Origin: an uncultured Hyphomicrobiales bacterium
GTDB taxonomy: Bacteria > Pseudomonadota > Alphaproteobacteria > Rhizobiales > Aestuariivirgaceae
Reading direction: 5' to 3'
DNA: 14,822 nucleotides
NCBI GenBank assembly: GCA_903930095.1
Contig: CAIYXE010000663.1
Span: forward strand, 1-14,822
Shown here: positions 7,700 to 13,877 of the stretch, one piece after another
Position numbering within the stretch: position 1 is the first letter of the stretch
Layout of the letters: the number at the start of each line of letters is the position of its first letter
Notes under the pieces: generated by a model
Database searches by the model: none
Told to the model about the DNA's origin: nothing
The model's input: only the letters and a program-made list of their open reading frames with translations
Position numbers and translations under genes: made by a program

Positions 7700-7728
7700 G
7701 ATTCTACACCGGTGATACAGAATCGCAA
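7700..7728 (-). promoter_or_regulatory. Candidate promoter with overlapping 25-bp dyad upstream of dmmD
   Basis: The 141-bp gap between the cupin gene and dmmD holds an imperfect palindrome at 7700-7724, with 6-bp outer arms GATTCT and AGAATC and a CACCGGTG core. On the - strand it overlaps a possible sigma-70 promoter: TTGCGA (7728-7723) and TAGAAT (7706-7701) with 16 nt between. That places a start about 35 nt before the dmmD ATG. A factor bound to the dyad would cover the -10 box. No regulator gene lies in the window. The -35 match is only four of six and no footprint is known, so this is a proposal. Confidence 0.38.
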
Positions 7729-7799
7729 GCCGTCAAATCGTGAACTCGACAGCGTTACCACTGCCAAGCGCCGCTACATTGCCGTGGCGGATCAGCGTC

Positions 7800-8651
7800 T
7801 CAGCCAATGGCGAGGCCCTCCAGTGTGGCCCAATCATCGGCCGGGATGACCTGGGCCGCCTGGTTCACATCCCTTGTCCACACGAACAGGCTGAGGAACG
7901 GCACGGCGCCCACCTTGGTGAGATGCGATTGATGCGGCGGGTTCCATACCGGCTGGTGCGCCGGTTTCACGATCAGCGGCCGCCCGGCGCGGAAGCGCCA
8001 GCCATGGGGGCCGGTCAGTGGCGCATAGAGTTCGGGCGCGGCGTGGCGGTGATCGCGGTAGAGCACATTGGGCGCAATCAGGAACAGGCCAAGTTCAAAG
8101 TCAGCAGCGGCGAAGGGCGCATCTCCTCCGAGGATCGGGGCGAAGCAATGGCCCGCGGCGAAGGCTTCGCCGATGGTGGCGCGCGGATAGGCGTCATAGG
8201 TGATCCACGACAGCGCCCCGGAGGCCGCGCCGATGGCGTCAGCCAGCATGGGCTCGCTGGCAGACAGCAGCCCGCATGCCTCCGGCAGCCAGCGCTCCGC
8301 CACCGCGTTGGGCCGGGGTGTCATCGCACGGCCCGGGCCGGGATCGGCGGGCAAACCCGCACGTACCTCTGCCGCACCGGGGTGATGGAGCCGCAGGAGA
8401 TAGTCCCTCGCCGCCCCATAAAGATGCCGGAGTGGCAGGTCCACGCGCGCTGCTGGCGGAAGCGGCAGGCCACGCTCGGCAAGAACATCCAGCGGGTCGC
8501 GCGCGTCATGGGCCGCGGCAACGCGATAGACCTCCAGCACCTCGGAACTGATCACGCCTTCACGCCAGAGCGCCATCGCCGCGCCATAACGCAGCCGTCC
8601 CGAACCGGGCTGGCCGAGCGGCGCATGAAGGAGGGTCAGCACGCCGGTCAT
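7800..8651 (-). CDS. Cupin protein resembling the dimethylsulfoniopropionate lyase family
   Basis: Function unknown. The C-terminal third resembles the cupin domain of DddL/DddQ-type DMSP lyases, metal enzymes that split DMSP into DMS and acrylate. The first cupin motif is seen as H201-x-H203-x3-E207-x-Y209-x4-G, with a second-motif histidine at His240 or His243, so the metal site looks intact. At 283 residues it is longer than typical DddQ (about 200). Residues 20-170 form an N-terminal mostly helical extension that I do not recognise in detail. No signal peptide is visible, so it is probably cytoplasmic. The start (ATG 8651) overlaps the stop of the permease gene before it by 4 nt, tying it to the importer. 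Whether it acts on DMSP, a nitrogen betaine or something else cannot be told from the sequence. Confidence 0.72.
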   Translation of the reverse strand: MTGVLTLLHAPLGQPGSGRLRYGAAMALWREGVISSEVLEVYRVAAAHDARDPLDVLAERGLPLPPAARVDLPLRHLYGAARDYLLRLHHPGAAEVRAGLPADPGPGRAMTPRPNAVAERWLPEACGLLSASEPMLADAIGAASGALSWITYDAYPRATIGEAFAAGHCFAPILGGDAPFAAADFELGLFLIAPNVLYRDHRHAAPELYAPLTGPHGWRFRAGRPLIVKPAHQPVWNPPHQSHLTKVGAVPFLSLFVWTRDVNQAAQVIPADDWATLEGLAIG

Positions 8652-9484
8652 TGATCTCGAAACGCCAGCCTCTCGTCGGCAAGCCGCCGCTTCTCCGCAC
8701 GGTTCATGATGATCGCCGCCGCGACGACGCCGATACCGACGGCCAGCACCATCAGTGTCGCCAGTGCGTTGATGTCCGGCGTAACACCCAGCTTGACCTT
8801 TGACCAGATGAGGAGCGGCAGGGTGGTCGACCCCGGCCCCGTGGTGAAGGCGGTGATGACCACATCGTCCAGCGAAATGGTGAAGGCCAGAAGCCAGCCG
8901 GACAGGATTGCCGGAAAGATCACCGGAAGGGTGACGTCGAACATCACCTGCCAGGGGCGCGAGCCGAGGTCCATTGCCGCCTCCTCGATCGCCCGGTCGG
9001 ACTGCACCATCCGGGCCTGCACGATGGTGGTGACGAAGACGGCGGAGAAGGTGATGTGCGCCAGCGTGATCGTGGTGAAGCCGCGCGCACCCGGCCAGCC
9101 GATCCAGTCCGCCATCATGATGAAGAACAGCAGGAGCGAGATGCCGGTGATGACCTCAGGCATGATAAGGGGCGCGATCACCAGCCCTGAGAAAAATGTG
9201 CGCCCGCGGAACCGCGTGAACCGCGCCAGCACGATGCCCGCCATGGTGCCGATGACGGTTGCGACCGAGGCGGACACGAGCGCGATCTTCAGCGACAGGA
9301 GCAGCGCGTCGATCACCTGCTTGTTGGAGAACAGCGAAACATACCATTTGGTCGAGAAACCGCCCCACACCGTCGCCAGCCGCGAGGCGTTGAAGCTGTA
9401 GACCATCATCGACAGGATCGGGATGTAGAAAAAGGCGAAGCCGAAGGCCAGCACGGAGATCAGGAATACCGGGCGGCGCGTCAC
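8648..9484 (-). CDS. ABC importer permease, PotC/PotI-like
   Basis: Second inner-membrane permease of a spermidine/putrescine-type ABC importer, 278 residues. The first hydrophobic segment begins at about residue 6 and several further membrane helices follow. The EAA loop that contacts the ATPase is at 168-191 (EEAAMDLGSRPWQV onward). The segment TISLDDVVITAF, with its paired aspartates, is typical of PotC-type proteins. GTG at 9484 is the start: it overlaps the stop of the upstream permease gene as GTGA and has GAGGG 6 nt before it. The 3' end overlaps the cupin start by 4 nt. The importer class is clear. The transported compound is not. Confidence 0.92.
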   Translation of the reverse strand: MTRRPVFLISVLAFGFAFFYIPILSMMVYSFNASRLATVWGGFSTKWYVSLFSNKQVIDALLLSLKIALVSASVATVIGTMAGIVLARFTRFRGRTFFSGLVIAPLIMPEVITGISLLLFFIMMADWIGWPGARGFTTITLAHITFSAVFVTTIVQARMVQSDRAIEEAAMDLGSRPWQVMFDVTLPVIFPAILSGWLLAFTISLDDVVITAFTTGPGSTTLPLLIWSKVKLGVTPDINALATLMVLAVGIGVVAAAIIMNRAEKRRLADERLAFRDQ

Positions 9485-10401
9485 TTCGAGCCCTCCGCCC
9501 TGGCCTGGTAATGGCTGTAGATCATGGCGGGTATCACCATCAGGACCAGCAGCGCCACCGCAATGGCCGAGGCCATTGGCCAGTCCTGCGCCTGGCTGAA
9601 CTCATCCGAGATCAGCCGCCCGATCATCGGCGAGGACGCGTCGCCCACCAGCGTCGGGATGACCAGTTCGCCCGCCGCGGGGATGAACACTAGCGTTCCG
9701 CCCGCAATGATGCCCGGAATCGACTGCGGCAGCGTCACGTCGCGGAAGACCTGGTACGGGCGCGAGCCCAGGTCCATCGCCGCTTCGTCCAGGGTCGGGT
9801 CCAGCCGCTCGAGGCTGGCGTAGAGCGGCAGGATCATGAAGGGGAGATAGGTGTAGACCATGACCAGCACGACGGCGAAATTCGAGTGCATCATGGGAAT
9901 GGACTTCACCGCCCAGTCAATCGGCACCAGCACGTTCCAGGCGTCGGTCAGCATGCCGTTGAACCAGGAATTTCGCCCCATCATTCCCATCCAAGCGTAG
10001 ACGCGCAGCAGGAACGATGTCCAGAAGGGCAGGATCACCAGCATCAGCAGGATGTTGCGCCAACTGCTCGAGACGCGCGTCAGGCCCAGCGCCATGGGAT
10101 AGCCGATGAGGAGGCAAAAGACTGTGGCAAGCAGGGCATTCACCAGCGAGGTGAGGAAGGCACGCAGATAGAGCCCGCCCGTCAGCATCCGGCCATAGGC
10201 GTCGGGATTGACCAGCGGATGCTCGCCACCAAAGGAAAACGGCGGTGCGGTCGGCGTCTTTGTGGCGAAACTCATCGCCACCACGATCAGGAAGGGCAGC
10301 AGAAAGAAGGCGATGAGCCAGAGATAGGGCACCGCGATCAGCAGGCCGGGCCAGCCCTTGCTGTCGAACCAGCGAGAGATGCGCCCGCCGCCCATGCTCA
10401 T
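9481..10401 (-). CDS. ABC importer permease, PotB/PotH-like
   Basis: First inner-membrane permease of the importer, 306 residues. Hydrophobic segments are visible at about 18-42, 82-105, 117-140, 175-195, 232-252 and 278-296. The EAA loop at 206-229 is nearly the same as in the partner permease (EAAMDLGSRP in both). ATG at 10401 is chosen because it forms an ATGA overlap with the stop of the ATPase gene. An in-frame codon at 10443 would add 14 arginine/glycine-rich residues that really belong to the ATPase gene in another frame. The two permeases presumably form the heterodimeric channel. Confidence 0.92.
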   Translation of the reverse strand: MSMGGGRISRWFDSKGWPGLLIAVPYLWLIAFFLLPFLIVVAMSFATKTPTAPPFSFGGEHPLVNPDAYGRMLTGGLYLRAFLTSLVNALLATVFCLLIGYPMALGLTRVSSSWRNILLMLVILPFWTSFLLRVYAWMGMMGRNSWFNGMLTDAWNVLVPIDWAVKSIPMMHSNFAVVLVMVYTYLPFMILPLYASLERLDPTLDEAAMDLGSRPYQVFRDVTLPQSIPGIIAGGTLVFIPAAGELVIPTLVGDASSPMIGRLISDEFSQAQDWPMASAIAVALLVLMVIPAMIYSHYQARAEGSK

Positions 10402-11507
10402 TCCACCAGCACCAGCGCCGCGGCGGGATCGAAGCTGAGCCACACGGCATCGTCCCAGTCGGCGACCCTGCTTCCCTCATCGCCGCGCCGGGCATTCACC
10501 GCATGGGCCTGGATCAGCCCGCCACCCGCAAGCCCGATGCGGTAGAGGCTGTCCTTGCCGAAGTAGGCGAGGTCCTTCACCTGCCCCGCCAGCACATTGG
10601 CACCCTCGGGCCGGTCTTTCGCGATACGCAGTTTCTCGGGCCTGATCGCCAGCGTCACGCCCTGCCCCTCCGACACGCCGGGCACGTCCCTTGCCAGAAC
10701 TTCGCTGCCGAGGGCCGGCACCGCCAGGCGCAGGAACTGTTCCTGCCGCGCCAGCACCTTGGCCTCGAAGGTGTTGATCGAACCGATGAAGTCCGCGACG
10801 AAGCGGCTGTTCGGAAACTCATAGATCTCGTTGGGGCTGCCGATCTGCTTGACCTCGCCCCGGTCCATCACCGCGATGCGGTCGGAGAGGGTCATCGCCT
10901 CCTCCTGGTCGTGGGTCACCACGATGAAGGTGACGCCGGTGCGCTGCTGGATCGACATCAGCTCGAACTGGGTGTGCTCGCGCAGCTTCTTGTCGAGCGC
11001 TGCCAGCGGCTCGTCGAGCAGCAGAAGCTTGGGCTGCCGCGCCAGGGCCCGGGCGAGTGCCACGCGCTGGCGCTGGCCACCCGAAATCTGGTGCGGCCTG
11101 CGGTGCGCGAAGGGCGTGAGTTGCACGAGGTCCAGCATCTCGGCCACACGGGCAGCCCTTGCAGCCTTGGACAGGCCCTTCTCATGCTTCAGGCCGTAAC
11201 CGACATTCGCCTCCACCGTCATGTGCGGGAAGATCGCGTAGGACTGGAACATCATGTGGACGGGCCGGTCCCAGGGCGGCACGCCCGCCATGTCGCGGCC
11301 ATCAAGGAAGATGCGGCCCGCCGTCGGTTCCTCGAAGCCTGCCAGCATGCGCAGCAGGGTGGTCTTGCCGCAGCCGGACCCGCCGAGCAGCGAGAAGATC
11401 TCACCCTTGCCGACCGTCAGGCTGACATCAACCACCGCCTTGAACGTGCCGAAGCTCTTCGACACGTGCTCGATGCGGAGGAACGGCTCGCCCCCCTGCT
11501 CCGCCAT
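10398..11507 (-). CDS. ABC importer ATP-binding protein, PotA/PotG-like
   Basis: Cytoplasmic ATPase powering the importer, 369 residues. All nucleotide-binding motifs are intact: Walker A GGSGCGKTT (42-50), Q-loop glutamine (88), signature ISGGQRQR (141-148), Walker B LLLLDEP (161-167) and H-loop VTHD (His199). A C-terminal region from about residue 285 has the character of a TOBE domain (VTLAIRPEKLRIA), as in PotA and related polyamine, spermidine and iron importers. The ATG at 11507 is 3 nt after the stop of the binding-protein gene, and the 3' end overlaps the next permease gene by 4 nt. Confidence 0.94.
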   Translation of the reverse strand: MAEQGGEPFLRIEHVSKSFGTFKAVVDVSLTVGKGEIFSLLGGSGCGKTTLLRMLAGFEEPTAGRIFLDGRDMAGVPPWDRPVHMMFQSYAIFPHMTVEANVGYGLKHEKGLSKAARAARVAEMLDLVQLTPFAHRRPHQISGGQRQRVALARALARQPKLLLLDEPLAALDKKLREHTQFELMSIQQRTGVTFIVVTHDQEEAMTLSDRIAVMDRGEVKQIGSPNEIYEFPNSRFVADFIGSINTFEAKVLARQEQFLRLAVPALGSEVLARDVPGVSEGQGVTLAIRPEKLRIAKDRPEGANVLAGQVKDLAYFGKDSLYRIGLAGGGLIQAHAVNARRGDEGSRVADWDDAVWLSFDPAAALVLVE

Positions 11508-11510
11508 TGC

Positions 11511-12614
11511 CTAGCCGCCTGTCTTGATCACGGTCCAGATGCGGTTGATGGCGGCATCCTGTTCCGCCGTCTGGGGCTTGGGGGTGTAAAGCCGGGTGAG
11601 CGTCTCGGCATCGGGATAGACCGCCGGGTCCGCCGCAATCGCCGGATCGACGAAAGGCTTCGCCGCCTTGTTGGCATTGGCATAGCCGGTGAAGTTCGTG
11701 CAGGCCGCAATCACTTCCGGCCGCAGCATGTAGTCGATGAACTTGTGGGCATTCTCCACATTGCGCGAGTCCGCGGGGATGGACCACACGTCGAACCAGG
11801 CGGGCGCTCCGGATTTCGGCACGAAATACGCCAGGTCGATGTCGATGCCAGCCTCCTTGGCGCGGTTCTTGGCCACGCCATAGTCTCCTGACCAGTTGTT
11901 AGCGACGCAGATTTCCTTGTTGGGAAGTGTGGTCAGGAAATTGGTGTTGTCGAAGGTTGCCACATAGGGGCGGATCTTCGCGAAGGCTTCCGCCATCTTT
12001 TCATACTCGGCCGGCCCCGCAGTGTCAGCGTTGAGGCCCAACCACCGCAGCACCATGAAGCCGATGTCCGTCGGGCTGTCCAAAAGCGAGATGCCGCAAT
12101 CGGCAAGCTTTTCAGCATTCTCCGGCAGGAGAATCGTATCGAGGCTGTTCAGGTCGGCGTTGGGGAGCCGTTCCTTGACCATGGCGAGATTGTAGGTGAT
12201 GCCGACCGTGCCCCAGGTGTAGGGCACGCCGTGTGTGTTGCCCGGGTCGAAGCCCTCCACGATCTTGAGGATGTCCGGGTCGAGATTGGCCCAACCGGTC
12301 AGCTTGGCCCGGTCGATCTTCTGATAGACCCCGGCGGTCACGAGCCGGTGAAGCTGGATCCCCGATTGCAGGACGACATCGTAGCCCGATGACCCCGCCA
12401 GCATCTTGGCCTGCATTTCCTCAGAACTCGCGTAGAGGTCATAGACCACCTCGATGCCAGTCTCTGAGGCGAAGTCTGCAATCGTCGTCTCGCCGATGTA
12501 GTCAGCCCAGTTATAGACATTGAGGGAGCCTGCGCTGGCCCAGGACGGGCGCACCCATGGCATCGAAAGTGTAGCTGTGGCCCCGATCAGGGCCTTGCGG
12601 CGGTTCAGTTTCAA
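11511..12614 (-). CDS. Periplasmic polyamine-type substrate-binding protein, PotD/PotF-like
   Basis: Solute receptor of the importer, 367 residues. The N-terminus KLNRRKALIG, then a hydrophobic stretch and WA|SAG, is a signal peptide with a twin-arginine-like motif. Cleavage is probably near residue 26. The mature start LNVYNWADYIG is characteristic of the PotD/PotF family. Residues in places that bind the amines in E. coli PotF appear kept: Trp36 and Asp38 (NWADY), Trp241 and Asp244 (NWSGD), Phe274 and Asp275 (WFDVW). This is recalled motif matching, not an alignment, and it suggests a cationic amine ligand. The start is TTG at 12614, with GGAGG 5 nt upstream; another TTG at 12626 overlaps that Shine-Dalgarno and is less likely. 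It lies 45 nt after the Rieske gene. Confidence 0.9.
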   Translation of the reverse strand: MKLNRRKALIGATATLSMPWVRPSWASAGSLNVYNWADYIGETTIADFASETGIEVVYDLYASSEEMQAKMLAGSSGYDVVLQSGIQLHRLVTAGVYQKIDRAKLTGWANLDPDILKIVEGFDPGNTHGVPYTWGTVGITYNLAMVKERLPNADLNSLDTILLPENAEKLADCGISLLDSPTDIGFMVLRWLGLNADTAGPAEYEKMAEAFAKIRPYVATFDNTNFLTTLPNKEICVANNWSGDYGVAKNRAKEAGIDIDLAYFVPKSGAPAWFDVWSIPADSRNVENAHKFIDYMLRPEVIAACTNFTGYANANKAAKPFVDPAIAADPAVYPDAETLTRLYTPKPQTAEQDAAINRIWTVIKTGG

Positions 12615-12619
12615 GACGT

Positions 12620-12624
12620 CCTCC
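12620..12624 (-). promoter_or_regulatory. Shine-Dalgarno supporting the TTG start of the binding protein
   Basis: GGAGG on the - strand (12624-12620) lies 5 nt before TTG 12614-12612. The resulting N-terminus, MKLNRRKALIG, is a well-formed signal peptide start. No ATG or GTG in this frame lies between the stop of the Rieske gene and the signal peptide. Confidence 0.6.
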
Positions 12625-12659
12625 AAGGTTGATCGGCAAGTATATTTCCCAGTTCCAGA

Positions 12660-13877
12660 TTAGCCGTGGCCGGACATCTGGCAAGTTACTTCAGCGTTGC
12701 GGGCCTCCACCTGGTCTTCTGGTGGCGCCTTCTCCAGCGTCATGACCGGAAGAATTGCGCGCAGGCCGTCATGGTGGCGGCGCAGGCCATATTCGAGGTC
12801 GGACAGGTGGAAACCGTCGAAAGCATGCGATTTCATCGATTCATTCGACCAGATCGAGAGTTGCCGGTCTTCGGCCGAGGTGTCGCGGTCGATGCGCTGG
12901 GCGAGATAGCGTGCCAGCCGCCGCTCCCGCGTCTCGTTCGGCCAGCGGTAGGCGCGGCCGGTCAGCCGGGTGCGCCCCTCTGACACGGGGATGTCCTGGT
13001 AGAACTGCAACCCGTCCGGGGTGATCGACAAGACCTGGTTGGGGAACAGCCCGTAATAGGTCCAGGCCTTCTGCAGGTGCGCCGGCAATTCCGGGCGCGG
13101 CGGGGAGATTTTCACGTAGTTGCGAACCGACCACAGCTTGCCCGGCGCATCGCCGAACCAGCCGATGGACATCGACAGGCCATTGGCGAGATGATTGTCG
13201 CGGTAGGTGCGGCCGTAGAGTTCCTGCAGGCCGGGATGCGCAAGGGCGACGTGATAGCCCTCATTGTCCACGTCGCGCACGGACTTCCAGTTGACCGGCA
13301 GTTCGGAAACCCAGCCGGGCATGTCGGACGGCACCACATCCTTCAGCCCATAGGCGGTGAAGTCGGCGTCGAACGGCGCCAGGAGTTCAGCCACATCCGG
13401 CTGCGGGCCCGGCGCGAAGCGGATGAAGATGAAGCCGTGATGGATCTGCATCTCGATCGGCTTGAGAGAGAAATCCTCGCGCTTCATCTCGCTGAAGGAA
13501 CCAGGCTGCGCCGGACCCCGCAGGCTGCCGTCCAGATTATACACCCAGCCGTGGAACGGGCAGACGATCGCCCCCTTGCAATGGCCCTGCGCACCATCGA
13601 CAACGCGCGCACCACGATGCCGGCAGAGATTGTGGAAGGCGCGGACGACGCCGTCCTTCCCGCGCATGACGACAGCGCGCTCGCCCAGCATGTCGAAGGA
13701 CAGCCAGTCACCCGGATCCGGCACGTTCGAGACATGACCGACGATGATCCAGTGGGTGAGGAAGAGCTTCTCCCGCTCGAGTTCGAAAAGGGCCCGGGAA
13801 TGATAGGTCCAGGCCGGGAGGCCGCGCCGGTCCCAGTCGTTCGGGATCGTGAGCGTCGGATAGGGAAGCTGCATCAT
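12660..13877 (-). CDS. Rieske non-heme iron oxygenase alpha subunit, CntA/GbcA-like (first complete copy)
   Basis: Oxygenase component of 405 residues. The N-terminal Rieske domain binds 2Fe-2S through Cys85, His87, Cys106 and His109 (C-x-H ... C-P-F-H). The catalytic domain has Glu206-x2-His209-x4-His214, with Asp337 in AEDRQLS as likely third iron ligand. These positions are close to those I recall for carnitine monooxygenase CntA (E205, H208, H213, D323). A glutamate at the bridging position is a feature of oxygenases acting on quaternary amines such as carnitine and glycine betaine, whereas many aromatic-ring enzymes have aspartate. The expected reaction is N-demethylation or C-N cleavage of a quaternary or tertiary amine; the substrate is unknown. 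The start is ATG 13877 (ATGA overlap with the upstream gene), with ATG 13874 next to it. No dedicated reductase is seen. Confidence 0.88.
   Translation of the reverse strand: MMQLPYPTLTIPNDWDRRGLPAWTYHSRALFELEREKLFLTHWIIVGHVSNVPDPGDWLSFDMLGERAVVMRGKDGVVRAFHNLCRHRGARVVDGAQGHCKGAIVCPFHGWVYNLDGSLRGPAQPGSFSEMKREDFSLKPIEMQIHHGFIFIRFAPGPQPDVAELLAPFDADFTAYGLKDVVPSDMPGWVSELPVNWKSVRDVDNEGYHVALAHPGLQELYGRTYRDNHLANGLSMSIGWFGDAPGKLWSVRNYVKISPPRPELPAHLQKAWTYYGLFPNQVLSITPDGLQFYQDIPVSEGRTRLTGRAYRWPNETRERRLARYLAQRIDRDTSAEDRQLSIWSNESMKSHAFDGFHLSDLEYGLRRHHDGLRAILPVMTLEKAPPEDQVEARNAEVTCQMSGHG

Noticed and set aside
7741..7799. Short GC-rich inverted repeats after the cupin stop as a terminator
   Set aside because: Stems are only about 4 bp with long loops, and no T tract follows on the - strand.
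7740..8654. 304-codon open frame on the + strand across the cupin gene
   Set aside because: The cupin frame has family motifs and an ATGA overlap with its neighbour. The + frame begins inside the intergenic gap without a ribosome binding site and has shadow-like composition.
10503..11891. 462-codon open frame on the + strand antisense to the ATPase and binding-protein genes
   Set aside because: The - strand frames encode complete PotA-like and PotD-like proteins with all motifs. The + frame is rich in Arg, His and Ala, resembles nothing, and spans two genes, as expected of a high-GC antisense shadow.
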